Source of the DNA: Desemzia incerta
GTDB lineage: Bacteria > Bacillota > Bacilli > Lactobacillales > Carnobacteriaceae
Reading direction: 5' to 3'
NCBI RefSeq assembly: GCF_900115825.1
Contig: NZ_FOXW01000001.1
Coordinates: 496,001-560,000, forward strand
DNA: 64,000 nucleotides
Below are positions 47,700 to 55,487 of this stretch, piece after piece. The notes under the pieces are model-generated. The model was not told the origin of the DNA. It saw only the letters and a list, made by a program, of their open reading frames with translations, and searched no databases. The position numbers and the translations under genes were made by a program. Each line of letters begins with the position of its first letter. The stretch's first letter is position 1.

Positions 47700-47780
47700 C
47701 CCCCTCCTAAAAAACATCTGCTTTACATTCATCAAACAAGATTTTCCTTTCCATAAATCATTCGCTTTCCATCTTAAGTA
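47700..47780 (+). other. C-rich, G-poor intercistronic leader
   Basis: About 23 C versus 4 G in 80 nt after epsN, with no hairpin; a second example of the composition seen at 39731-39850. Confidence 0.4.
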
Positions 47781-47803
47781 CCGAAAGAGGAGTGTGACAT
47801 TAA

Positions 47804-48733
47804 ATGAAAAAAATCGGTTTAATTGTGCCGTACTTCGGGGAATTCCCTAACTATTTTGACTTATTTTTGAAAAGCTGTGCATTCAATCCATCTATCGATT
47901 GGTTGATTTTTACAGATAATGAAGTTGAAGAATTGCCAAGTAACGTCAAAATAGTGTCTATGACATTTGATCAGTTGAAAAGCCTGATTTCTTACAAATT
48001 AAACACCTCAGCTGCTTTACTCGATCCGTATAAATTATGCGACTACAAACCTGCTTACGGAAAAATATTTGCTGATTATTTAGAGGAGTATGATTTCTGG
48101 GGACATTGTGATATTGATTTGATTTTTGGCAATTTAAGACAATTCATTACAGAAGAAATCTTAACCGAATACGATAAGATTTTTATGGACGGACATCTTA
48201 TCCTTTACCGGAATACGAAAAAAGTCAATCATTCATTCGATTTGATAGGAGATAAAGATACGAGCTTCAGGTACTGTATTCAAGTTCTTGAAGTGATGTA
48301 CTTTGATGAATGGGGAATCAATTTGTTGTACGAGAAATATGGGTTGCGGCAATACAATAATCCTAGATACGCAGATATTCTTCCTCAGTCTCCTTATTTT
48401 AGAAATGTTTTGTTTGGGGATGATCAGCATCATAAAAATCAGTTCTTCCAATGGAGAAACGGACATGTTTACAAATGCTGGGAAGAGAATGGAGAAATCC
48501 AGCAACGAGAATACAGTTATATCCATCTACAAAAACGTGCTTTCCCAACGCCCCCTTCCTCACTGACAAAAGAAGAAGCTTTTGTCATTTCTGCTTACGG
48601 ATTTTACTCCTCTAATGAAACGGTCGAAATCAATAAGGCCAATTACAAACAAGCCTTTCAGTATCATGTCAAACGGCTTAAAGGCATCACCCCTATAAAA
48701 GTAAAACGTACTCTTAAGGGGTTGATGTTGTAA
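47804..48733 (+). CDS. DUF6625-type putative GT-A glycosyltransferase
   Basis: 309-residue cytosolic protein of a family found in polysaccharide clusters. The start KKIGLIVPYFGEFPNYFDLFLKSC and DYKPAYGKIFADYLEEYDFWGHCDIDLIFGNL resemble a GT-A fold with a DxD-like metal site (CDIDLIFG, about 103-110). A conserved aromatic-rich C-terminal part includes YSYIHLQKRAF. Probably adds one sugar of the repeat unit; donor unknown. AAAGAGGAG precedes the ATG. Confidence 0.72.
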   Translation: MKKIGLIVPYFGEFPNYFDLFLKSCAFNPSIDWLIFTDNEVEELPSNVKIVSMTFDQLKSLISYKLNTSAALLDPYKLCDYKPAYGKIFADYLEEYDFWGHCDIDLIFGNLRQFITEEILTEYDKIFMDGHLILYRNTKKVNHSFDLIGDKDTSFRYCIQVLEVMYFDEWGINLLYEKYGLRQYNNPRYADILPQSPYFRNVLFGDDQHHKNQFFQWRNGHVYKCWEENGEIQQREYSYIHLQKRAFPTPPSSLTKEEAFVISAYGFYSSNETVEINKANYKQAFQYHVKRLKGITPIKVKRTLKGLML

Positions 48734-48770
48734 AAAAGTAACCCATTATAGGAAAGAAAGGAGTCTTTAA

Positions 48771-50063
48771 ATGATGGTTTCACGACCCATAGAACTCGGT
48801 AAATCCACTAAAAGTTCTACAGGAAGCAGTGTACTGATTGTGATGACGTATTTCATAGGAGCCTTGTTGAATCAATCAGATGTACTATTTGGAATGAATA
48901 TTTCATTGGCTGATTTTTTCATTGTTTTATTTATTGGAGCGCTGATCAATTATAATTTGTTCCATATATCATCCACTCACATCTTGGTATTTTTGCTTTT
49001 TTCAGTTGTGATTTTTATAAATGCGGTATTTGTCATCCCGAATCTATACCAAATCCCTGTTTATGCAGGAGCTGTATTGACGGATTATATCAAGGTAGTG
49101 GTCAGCTTTTTGTATTTTTTGGTTGGCTACTTGATCGCAAAAAACGGATTGAGTCAAACGCTTTTTAAATGGTTTGCGATCGCAGCTGTAATATTGGGTT
49201 GTTTAGGGATTATTTTTTCTCTTGTGCCTATTCCTCAAATGGTCGATTTATTATTTTATGAACAAGTGAGGTTGAAGGGGCTGATGAATGATCCAAATTA
49301 CTTTTCGGTCATTCAATGTGCAGCGATAGCGATCCTATTGCGTTATAAACCTCTGCCTAGTTTATTCAAAATCGGTTCGATCTCTATACTAATTCTTTCT
49401 ATTTTTAGTTCCGGTTCGAAAACTGGGTTTCTTACATTAGGATGTTTGCTTGTCTTTTGGATGTTCAATACTTTTCTGGAAGGCAAAATTGAAGTGAGGA
49501 AACTGATTTTCAACCTCATTTGCTTGTTTGTGGTGTTTTTCTTTCTTCCAAATATCCAAGCGATTTTAAGCAGCTTTTTAGAAATGATTTCCGATAAGTT
49601 CCCAGTTTTTTCCAGAGTAGAACTCTTGCTGACAGACTTTGACCAAGCCGTTACAGCAAATGGGTCTGGGCGGGAGGAGCAATGGGTCATCGCAATGGAT
49701 TTGATTCAAGAATTTCCTTTATTAGGAGTAGGAAATACAGCCAACTACTTAACGGTTGTTCAAGGGATGAGCCCTATGGGAAATCTTGCTCACAATACGT
49801 ATTTGCAAATGGCAGGAGAATGGGGTATACCTATAACCCTTTTTATGATGTATTACATTACTCGAGTATTTTTTATTTCGGTTTCTAAAGGGAAAAATAA
49901 ACAAGTCCACCTTACTACAAAAGAAATGCTGGTTGCTTTTTTAGTCAGTTCGCTGTCCCTCTCTTTTAATAATTCCCGTATTTTTTGGCTTCTGCTAGGG
50001 ATGGCAGTGTGGTATTCGGTAGAACTAAAGGAAAAAAACCACACAACAAAAAAAGACAGATGA
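48771..50063 (+). CDS. wzy: O-antigen/exopolysaccharide polymerase (Wzy-like)
   Basis: Joins flipped repeat units on the outer face of the membrane. 430 residues with about 10-12 transmembrane helices and a large loop holding FSRVELLLTDFDQAV, SGREEQWVIAMDLI and the Wzy_C motif GVGNTANYLTVVQG with AHNTYLQMAGEWG (conserved His). The N-terminal half has LKGLMNDPNYFS. GAAAGGAG precedes the ATG. It lies between the DUF6625 gene and the Wzz-like gene. Confidence 0.88.
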   Translation: MMVSRPIELGKSTKSSTGSSVLIVMTYFIGALLNQSDVLFGMNISLADFFIVLFIGALINYNLFHISSTHILVFLLFSVVIFINAVFVIPNLYQIPVYAGAVLTDYIKVVVSFLYFLVGYLIAKNGLSQTLFKWFAIAAVILGCLGIIFSLVPIPQMVDLLFYEQVRLKGLMNDPNYFSVIQCAAIAILLRYKPLPSLFKIGSISILILSIFSSGSKTGFLTLGCLLVFWMFNTFLEGKIEVRKLIFNLICLFVVFFFLPNIQAILSSFLEMISDKFPVFSRVELLLTDFDQAVTANGSGREEQWVIAMDLIQEFPLLGVGNTANYLTVVQGMSPMGNLAHNTYLQMAGEWGIPITLFMMYYITRVFFISVSKGKNKQVHLTTKEMLVAFLVSSLSLSFNNSRIFWLLLGMAVWYSVELKEKNHTTKKDR

Positions 50064-50089
50064 AGAACAGAATAAGTGGAGGGATACGG

Positions 50090-50812
50090 ATGAAAAGTAC
50101 GATTAGTTTAATGGAACTTTTATTGGTCCTTAAAAATAATTGGTATGTGCTGCTTATTGGTGGTGCTGCTTTTGCAATAGCAGCTTTTCTAGCTAGTACA
50201 TATCTTATGACGCCGCAATACTCAGCCTCTACCAATCTTTTGGTCTGTCAAGGGGTTTCGGATTCTCAAGCGATAGAATTAGGAGAAATCGAAACCAATC
50301 TGCGAATGATCCAGACTTATCGGGATGTCATACAAGATCCTATAGTATTAGATGATGCTGCAGAAAATCTAGGGAATGAATTTACCGCAGAGGAGTTGAA
50401 AGAGAAAATCGAAGTCACCATTGAAGAAAATTCTCAAGTATTTTCTCTGACAGCTTTTGCAGATCACCCAGATAAAGCCGCATTGATTGCTAACGAAATA
50501 GCTGCTTCATTCCAAAAAAATATCATGGAAGTGATCAGTATAGAAAATGTAGCTATTTTATCTCCAGCAAAAAGCAGTTCCTCTTCTATCTATCCAAATG
50601 TGCCTTTCCATACAATCTTGGGTGGATTGATTGGGATGCTTTTCGGAACCATTTATGCGCTGATCATGACTTTAGCAGATCAAAAAATCCGTACTGAAAA
50701 GATGATTCCTCAGTTATTAAAGTGGAATGTTATTGGAGTGATCAGTTCTATAGAAACTGTAGGGGATGCAGGCTTTGTAACTAAGAACCAGATGAATGGG
50801 AGGTCATATTAA
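50090..50812 (+). CDS. Chain-length/tyrosine-kinase modulator (Wzz/CpsC/YwqC type)
   Basis: 240-residue membrane protein with transmembrane helices at about 20-40 and 180-202 flanking an extracellular Wzz domain (QYSASTNLLVCQGVSDSQ, then NLRMIQTYRDVIQDP). The pre-TM2 Pro-rich motif is present (YPNVPFHTILGGLIGMLFG). In Firmicutes such proteins activate the CpsD/EpsB tyrosine kinase, but no kinase gene follows here. The reading frame is open further upstream, but GGAGGG 6 nt before the ATG at 50090 fixes the start after wzy. Confidence 0.88.
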   Translation: MKSTISLMELLLVLKNNWYVLLIGGAAFAIAAFLASTYLMTPQYSASTNLLVCQGVSDSQAIELGEIETNLRMIQTYRDVIQDPIVLDDAAENLGNEFTAEELKEKIEVTIEENSQVFSLTAFADHPDKAALIANEIAASFQKNIMEVISIENVAILSPAKSSSSSIYPNVPFHTILGGLIGMLFGTIYALIMTLADQKIRTEKMIPQLLKWNVIGVISSIETVGDAGFVTKNQMNGRSY

Positions 50813-51795
50813 TGAATCCTTTAATCAGTATCATTGTTCCAGTATATAATGTTGAAAAATATGTCCAACGATGCATTGAAAGCATATTAAACCAAACGTA
50901 TAAACAAATTGAAGTGATTCTAGTGGATGATGGTTCGCTAGACAGCTCTGGAGTTATTTGTGAGGAATATGCTTTTCTGGATTCGAGAGTAAAAGTTATC
51001 CATAAAGAGAACGGAGGACTAAGTTCCGCTAGAAATGTTGGATTAGATAATGCTAAAGGAAAGTTTATTGGATTTGTCGATAGTGATGACTGGATCGATA
51101 GTCACATGTATGAGTCTATGCTTCATTTAGCTCTCTCCTATCAAGCAGAGGTTGTACAATGCGGCTATACATTGATCAACGGGCAAGGGAAAATCACACG
51201 TGAAATCCACTTTGGGGACAGACGATTCGATACTAAATCAGAAGTTGAAAAAGCGTATTATATAACAAATGAATTTAGTTCTGTGGTGTGGAACAAATTG
51301 TATAAAGTTGAGTTATTTGAAGAACTGCGTTTTAAGGTCGGTAAGAACAATGAAGATGTTTTTATCTTGACAGACGCTTTACTGCACATTCAAAGAATGG
51401 TGAACACTCCTAAGTGTCATTATCATTATTTGCAGCGAAAAGAAAGTATCATGGGGGCTCAATTCACCGAGAAAAAATTTGATCGACTAGAAGCCGGAGA
51501 ATATTTGTTGCAGCAGTGTTTGCTTCACTCGCCTCAATATCAAAACTGGGCAAGAATTGAATTATGCAAAATCTGTATTTTTCTATACATTGATTTGATG
51601 CACAGTAAAAATCAAATCGATCAAGGATACAAAAATAAATTGGTTTCAAATTTTAATCTCCATTTTCGAACGCTGAAAGGCAGTTCGGAATTAAAACAAG
51701 CTAAATTAGTGGATAAAATACTGCTTCACAGCTTTTCATTAAATAGATCTTTTACTCATTATTCGTATGATTTGTATCGACTAGTACGAGGATAG
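50812..51795 (+). CDS. Glycosyltransferase family 2
   Basis: Inverting GT-A enzyme of 327 residues: SIIVPVYNVEKYVQRCIESI, VILVDDGSLDSS, KENGGLSSARNVGLDNAKG, FVDSDDWID (metal-binding DxD) and NEDVFILTDALLH (catalytic base region). The ATG overlaps the wzz stop codon (TAATG), so the two are coupled. Adds a side or backbone sugar of the repeat unit; donor unknown. Confidence 0.9.
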   Translation: MNPLISIIVPVYNVEKYVQRCIESILNQTYKQIEVILVDDGSLDSSGVICEEYAFLDSRVKVIHKENGGLSSARNVGLDNAKGKFIGFVDSDDWIDSHMYESMLHLALSYQAEVVQCGYTLINGQGKITREIHFGDRRFDTKSEVEKAYYITNEFSSVVWNKLYKVELFEELRFKVGKNNEDVFILTDALLHIQRMVNTPKCHYHYLQRKESIMGAQFTEKKFDRLEAGEYLLQQCLLHSPQYQNWARIELCKICIFLYIDLMHSKNQIDQGYKNKLVSNFNLHFRTLKGSSELKQAKLVDKILLHSFSLNRSFTHYSYDLYRLVRG

Positions 51796-51827
51796 CCAGT
51801 AAAAGGACCTGAGGGGAGAGAAGTTAA

Positions 51828-52829
51828 ATGGATCATCCTTTAGTCAGTGTCATCATACCAACTATAGAACGGCCATATTATTTAAAGAGAGCTATAGAAA
51901 GTGTGTTGAAACAAAGTTATGACAATTTAGAGATTATTGTGGTCATAGATGGAATGTCATCCAAGACTGTTGAACTGATAGATTCTTACAAAAATAAAAG
52001 TGGGATTTCTCTGCAATGGATCGAAACAGGAAAGAAAGTAGGGGGAAGTGAAGCTAGGAATATCGGCGCCCAAAAAGCTCAAGGAGACTTTATCGCGTTA
52101 TTCGACGACGATGACGAATGGTTAGGGGATAAAATTGTTGCTCAATTAAATTTGATTAAAGAATATACTTTAACTGAAAAAGACTCGTTCGTTTGTTTTA
52201 CGTCCATTTATGTCTATGAATCGAGCGATCAAAAAAAATACAAACAACTGCCGATCGTAACTTATTTAGATAGTCGTAAAGAAAGAATAGCTGACTACTT
52301 ATTTGAAGCGAATGGATTAAAAAGAATCGGTTTGATTCAAACTTCAACCATCCTCACACCAAGACATTTGCTGTTGCAATATCCTTTCACAAAAGGACTG
52401 CCCAAACACCAAGACTGGGACTGGCTGTTGAAAGTAGATCAACTACCTGATTTGCAAGTTCTTCAAGTGAATCAACCGATGGTGATCTATCATTCAGATG
52501 TGCCAAAAGAAAAACGGATTGGACTAGCGAACCATTGGCGTTTTAGTGAAGAGTGGTTGTCAGAGCATCGAGATAGTTTTGGAAAAAATGCTTATGAAAC
52601 ATTCCTATTGGACATACTCATCCCAGGCATTATTACGGATGAATCATTATCTGGGACAGAACGTACCATAGAAATCAAAAGAATACTTTACAAATTATCT
52701 TTAAGGGCGTATAGTCGGCCGTTTACTTGGAAAATGTTGAGTTACTCCATCATCAGAAAGAATGACTACTTTTTTAAAAAAATACAGCATTCTTCCTTAC
52801 TAATGAGTGTCAAAAATTGGCTGTTTTAA
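51828..52829 (+). CDS. Glycosyltransferase family 2
   Basis: 333-residue GT-A enzyme and last gene of the exopolysaccharide operon: VIIPTIERPYYLKRAIESVL, IIVVIDGMSSKT, GGSEARNIGAQKAQGDFIALFDDDDEW (acidic metal site), and QDWDWLLKVDQLPDLQVL, followed by a basic amphipathic C-terminus. GAGGGGAG precedes the ATG. No clear terminator follows it; the next promoter begins 4 bp after the stop. Confidence 0.88.
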   Translation: MDHPLVSVIIPTIERPYYLKRAIESVLKQSYDNLEIIVVIDGMSSKTVELIDSYKNKSGISLQWIETGKKVGGSEARNIGAQKAQGDFIALFDDDDEWLGDKIVAQLNLIKEYTLTEKDSFVCFTSIYVYESSDQKKYKQLPIVTYLDSRKERIADYLFEANGLKRIGLIQTSTILTPRHLLLQYPFTKGLPKHQDWDWLLKVDQLPDLQVLQVNQPMVIYHSDVPKEKRIGLANHWRFSEEWLSEHRDSFGKNAYETFLLDILIPGIITDESLSGTERTIEIKRILYKLSLRAYSRPFTWKMLSYSIIRKNDYFFKKIQHSSLLMSVKNWLF

Positions 52830-52832
52830 TGT

Positions 52833-52861
52833 TTGACAAATCAGTGAACCTTTGTTAAGAT
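52833..52861 (+). promoter_or_regulatory. Strong promoter of the Cys-leader/symporter operon
   Basis: Consensus TTGACA (52833-52838), a 17-nt spacer and TAAGAT (52856-52861) with extended TGT. It is the best -35 in this window. Confidence 0.75.
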
Positions 52862-52872
52862 TGTTCCAGTTT

Positions 52873-52891
52873 CACTTAAGTGCGCGCTTAA
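52873..52891. promoter_or_regulatory. Palindromes at the transcription start, candidate operator
   Basis: CACTTAAGTG (52873-52882) is a perfect palindrome that overlaps TTAAG-TGCGCG-CTTAA (52876-52891). Position about 12-30 nt after the -10 suits a repressor site or a 5' stabilising hairpin. Confidence 0.4.
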
Positions 52892-52937
52892 ACAAACGAA
52901 ACATAAAAAATGATTCAATAAAAAAGGAGGAAACCAA

Positions 52938-53021
52938 ATGTTGATGTTTAACTGTTGTTGTTCATGTTGTATCAAAAACTCATGTAATCAGTTGACATCG
53001 TATGCGGTTTCTTTCAGCTAA
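52938..53021 (+). CDS. Cysteine-rich leader peptide (27 codons)
   Basis: A short ORF encoding a 27-residue peptide that starts MLMFNCCCSCCIKNSC, with six Cys codons (all TGT) among codons 6-16. It has one of the strongest ribosome sites in the window (AAAAAAGGAGG, 5-7 nt before the ATG), lies 77 bp after a strong promoter, and is followed 97 nt later by an intrinsic terminator in front of a transporter gene. This is the layout of an amino-acid attenuator leader. Poly-cysteine upstream ORFs that act as cysteine sensors are known in mycobacteria; I know of no description for this lineage. Alternative: a small metal-binding peptide. Confidence 0.72.
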   Translation: MLMFNCCCSCCIKNSCNQLTSYAVSFS

Positions 53022-53117
53022 ATAGTCTTTTTGTGTTCTATTAAATAACAGAATGTTACGGTTTTTAGGGAAAACTGTAGGCTTTTTAGATTAAACCAAT
53101 TATGAACGTAGACTGTC

Positions 53118-53155
53118 CATGAGAATTTATTTTCTCATGCACTTTTTTGTTTTTT
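53118..53155 (+). terminator. Attenuator-like intrinsic terminator
   Basis: CATGAGAA (53118-53125) pairs with TTCTCATG (53132-53139), then a T-rich tail. It lies between the leader peptide and the symporter start (53176). Leader nucleotides CTCATG (within codons 14-16) could pair with the 5' arm, but only over 6 bp. Confidence 0.75.
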
Positions 53156-53175
53156 ATAAAGAGGAGTGGAAGAAT

Positions 53176-54432
53176 GTGGAAAAAAGAGGACAATTGAAAA
53201 GGCCCAGCCTAATGATCCAAGTGGTTATAGGAGCCGTTATCGGGACTTTATTAGGTTATTTAAGCCCAGCTGTAGGAATGGAAATGGAATTTTTAGGTAC
53301 TTTATTTATGAATTTTATTCAAATGGTCATTGTGCCGTTGATTTTTCCTTTGATCGTATTAGCGATTGTAGAAATCAGCAAAGCAAAACGATTCGGCAAT
53401 GTTGCATTTAAATCTTTTGCGTATTTTTTTGTGGTAACGACATTCTTGATTGTCTTAACGCTGATTATCGGTGCTTTGAGCAACGTAGGGAACGGTCTAT
53501 TGATCGATTCCATCAGTACGGAAGCTTTGGATGGGATTGCCAACAGTATTGATTTTAGAACATTCATTTTAGGAATCATCCCAAGCAATGTTTTCCAAGC
53601 GTTTGCGGACGGCAATTTATTGCCGATCATTTTCTTCGGTATTTTCTTAGGTATTTCTCTAGTCACTATTCAAGAAAAAGCAAAACCAGTATTAGATTTT
53701 TTTGATGCTTGGATAAGTGCTATGTTCAAAATGGTCAATTACGCGATTGCCGTTGCACCGATTGGAGTATTTGGATTTTTAGCGTATGATGTGGCTACTT
53801 ACGGAGTCAGTAATTTATTGTCTCTAGGTCAGTTTGTTATTTGGGCCTATCTAGCGTATGCTGTTGTAGCATTTGTAGTGTACCCGATAATCGGTCTAGG
53901 ATTTAAGGTTCCTTATTTTTCTCTGTTAAAAGAAACAAGTGATTTATCTTTATTAGCTTTTTCAACCGGCAGTTCCAGTGTAGTGTTGCCATCTTTAATT
54001 GATCGATTGAAGAAGTTCGGTGTTCCGAGTTCAGTGGCGTCGTTTGTTACTACTCTGGGTTATTCCTTTAATCTTGGAGGAGCAGCTGTTTATACGACAT
54101 TAGCCGTCATGTTTGTAGTAAATTTATACGGTGCTTCTTTAAACGTCACTGATTATATCGCATTGGTCTTTTTCCTTACCATTATCACTAAAAGTATTGC
54201 AGCAGTCCCATCAGGAGCAGTTGTTGTTTTATTAGCTTCTGCTACTCAATTAGGCTTGCCGCCACAAGGAGTTGCGCTGCTGGTATCGATCGACTTTTTT
54301 GTCAATGCGGGACGTACAGCGCTGAACGTTGTAGGAAATGCATTAGCACCAGTAGTTATCGCGAAAACGGAAGGGAAATTTGTTCCTTCAGGCGTTTTGA
54401 ATGAAAAAGAGAGCTCAAATTTGGTAAAATAA
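53176..54432 (+). CDS. DAACS-family amino acid:cation symporter
   Basis: 418-residue glutamate-transporter-fold protein with eight helices and two re-entrant hairpins. The HP1 serine-rich tip is FSTGSSSVVLP, TM7 is SFNLGGAAVYTT (in place of the NMDGT motif), HP2 is AAVPSGAVVVLL, and TM8 is DFFVNAGRTALNVVGN. The missing TM7 Asp and the Asn at two usual Asp positions in TM8 argue against a standard aspartate/glutamate carrier. The frame is open from 53119, but that ATG lies inside the terminator. The GTG at 53176 has GAGGAG 9 nt upstream. The poly-Cys leader suggests cysteine or cystine uptake (inference). Confidence 0.82.
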   Translation: MEKRGQLKRPSLMIQVVIGAVIGTLLGYLSPAVGMEMEFLGTLFMNFIQMVIVPLIFPLIVLAIVEISKAKRFGNVAFKSFAYFFVVTTFLIVLTLIIGALSNVGNGLLIDSISTEALDGIANSIDFRTFILGIIPSNVFQAFADGNLLPIIFFGIFLGISLVTIQEKAKPVLDFFDAWISAMFKMVNYAIAVAPIGVFGFLAYDVATYGVSNLLSLGQFVIWAYLAYAVVAFVVYPIIGLGFKVPYFSLLKETSDLSLLAFSTGSSSVVLPSLIDRLKKFGVPSSVASFVTTLGYSFNLGGAAVYTTLAVMFVVNLYGASLNVTDYIALVFFLTIITKSIAAVPSGAVVVLLASATQLGLPPQGVALLVSIDFFVNAGRTALNVVGNALAPVVIAKTEGKFVPSGVLNEKESSNLVK

Positions 54433-54461
54433 GAAGATAAGAAATGGAGTGGACATGAAAT

Positions 54462-55424
54462 ATGAAAAAAGTTTATATTATTCACGAAAATGATGATTGG
54501 ACAAGACACTTGACAGCTCGATTAGACGAATTGAACGTACCTTATGAAAACTGGGATCTATCTGAAGGGTTAGTAGATATTCAAGCTGCACCGCCAGAAG
54601 GTATTTTTTATAATCGTATGAGTGCTTCTTCTCATACCAGAGGTCATCGTTATGCTCCAGAATTGACAGACAATTTATTGCATTGGTTAGAAAGCTATGG
54701 AGCTACAGTAATCAATGGTACCGGAGCAATTGAATTAGAAGTCAGCAAATTAAAACAACATTTAGCATTGAAAACAAACGGAATCAACACTCCAGAAACT
54801 ATTGGTGCTGTAGGAAAAGAAAATATTATCCAAGCAGCTGAAAAGTTGAATCGTTTTCCATTTATCATCAAACACAATCGTGCCGGAAAAGGGCTCGGAG
54901 TACGTTTGATGTATACAATCCAAGATCTGAAAGACTATGTTTATGGGCCGGAATTTGAAGATTCTATTGATGGAATCAGCTTGATCCAACAATACGTTCG
55001 CCCAGCTGATGGAAACATTGTCCGTTCTGAATTTATTGGCGGAAAATTCTTTTATGCTGTAAAAGTTGATTCCAGTGATGGTTTTGAACTTTGTCCAGCA
55101 GATAATTGCCAAATTCCTATTGGAACAGAAATGTGCCCAGCAGAAGAACCTGAAGAGTTGACACCAAGTAAATTTAAAATCAAAGAAGATGGATTACCAC
55201 AAGCTCAAATCGACTTATACGAAGCATTCTTAAAACAACAACGTATTGACGTGGCAGCGATTGAGTTCATCGAAACCGAAGGCGGTCAAAGGTATGCGTA
55301 TGATGTAAACACCAATACAAATTACAATGCAGACGCCGAAAGAGAAGCTGGCAAATATGCTATGTTGCAATTAGCAACGTATTTGAAAAATGAGTTGGAA
55401 AAAACAGCAGCTGTAGAAGTTTAA
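54462..55424 (+). CDS. ATP-grasp ligase (RimK/glutathione-synthetase-like)
   Basis: 320-residue cytosolic ATP-dependent carboxylate-amine (or thiol) ligase. ATP-grasp elements: LEVSKLKQHLALKTNGI, FPFIIKHNRAGKGLGVRLM (ATP-binding Lys and glycine loop, about 125-143), SLIQQYVRP, and AAIEFIETEGGQRYAYDVNTNTNYN (metal-binding Glu and Asn, about 265-289). It follows the symporter by 29 bp in the same operon, so its substrate is probably the imported amino acid. Which peptide or conjugate it makes cannot be told from sequence. Confidence 0.82.
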   Translation: MKKVYIIHENDDWTRHLTARLDELNVPYENWDLSEGLVDIQAAPPEGIFYNRMSASSHTRGHRYAPELTDNLLHWLESYGATVINGTGAIELEVSKLKQHLALKTNGINTPETIGAVGKENIIQAAEKLNRFPFIIKHNRAGKGLGVRLMYTIQDLKDYVYGPEFEDSIDGISLIQQYVRPADGNIVRSEFIGGKFFYAVKVDSSDGFELCPADNCQIPIGTEMCPAEEPEELTPSKFKIKEDGLPQAQIDLYEAFLKQQRIDVAAIEFIETEGGQRYAYDVNTNTNYNADAEREAGKYAMLQLATYLKNELEKTAAVEV

Positions 55425-55447
55425 GATTATTTAGTTTAAAATCGTAA

Positions 55448-55487
55448 AAAATTCTTCCTGTGATTTTTCATCAGGAAGAATTTTTTT
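55448..55487. terminator. Bidirectional intrinsic terminator
   Basis: AAAATTCTTCCTG (55448-55460) pairs with CAGGAAGAATTTT (55472-55484) between convergent genes. Confidence 0.92.

Noticed and set aside
52862-53175. T-box riboswitch for cysteine ahead of the symporter gene.
   Set aside because: No AGGGTGGNACCGCG-like T-box sequence or stem I specifier is visible; the leader instead encodes the Cys-rich ORF.
53119-53175. ATG at 53119 as start of the symporter, giving an extra hydrophobic N-terminus.
   Set aside because: The codons lie inside the terminator hairpin and T run and lack a ribosome site; GTG 53176 follows GAGGAG and matches the family N-terminus.
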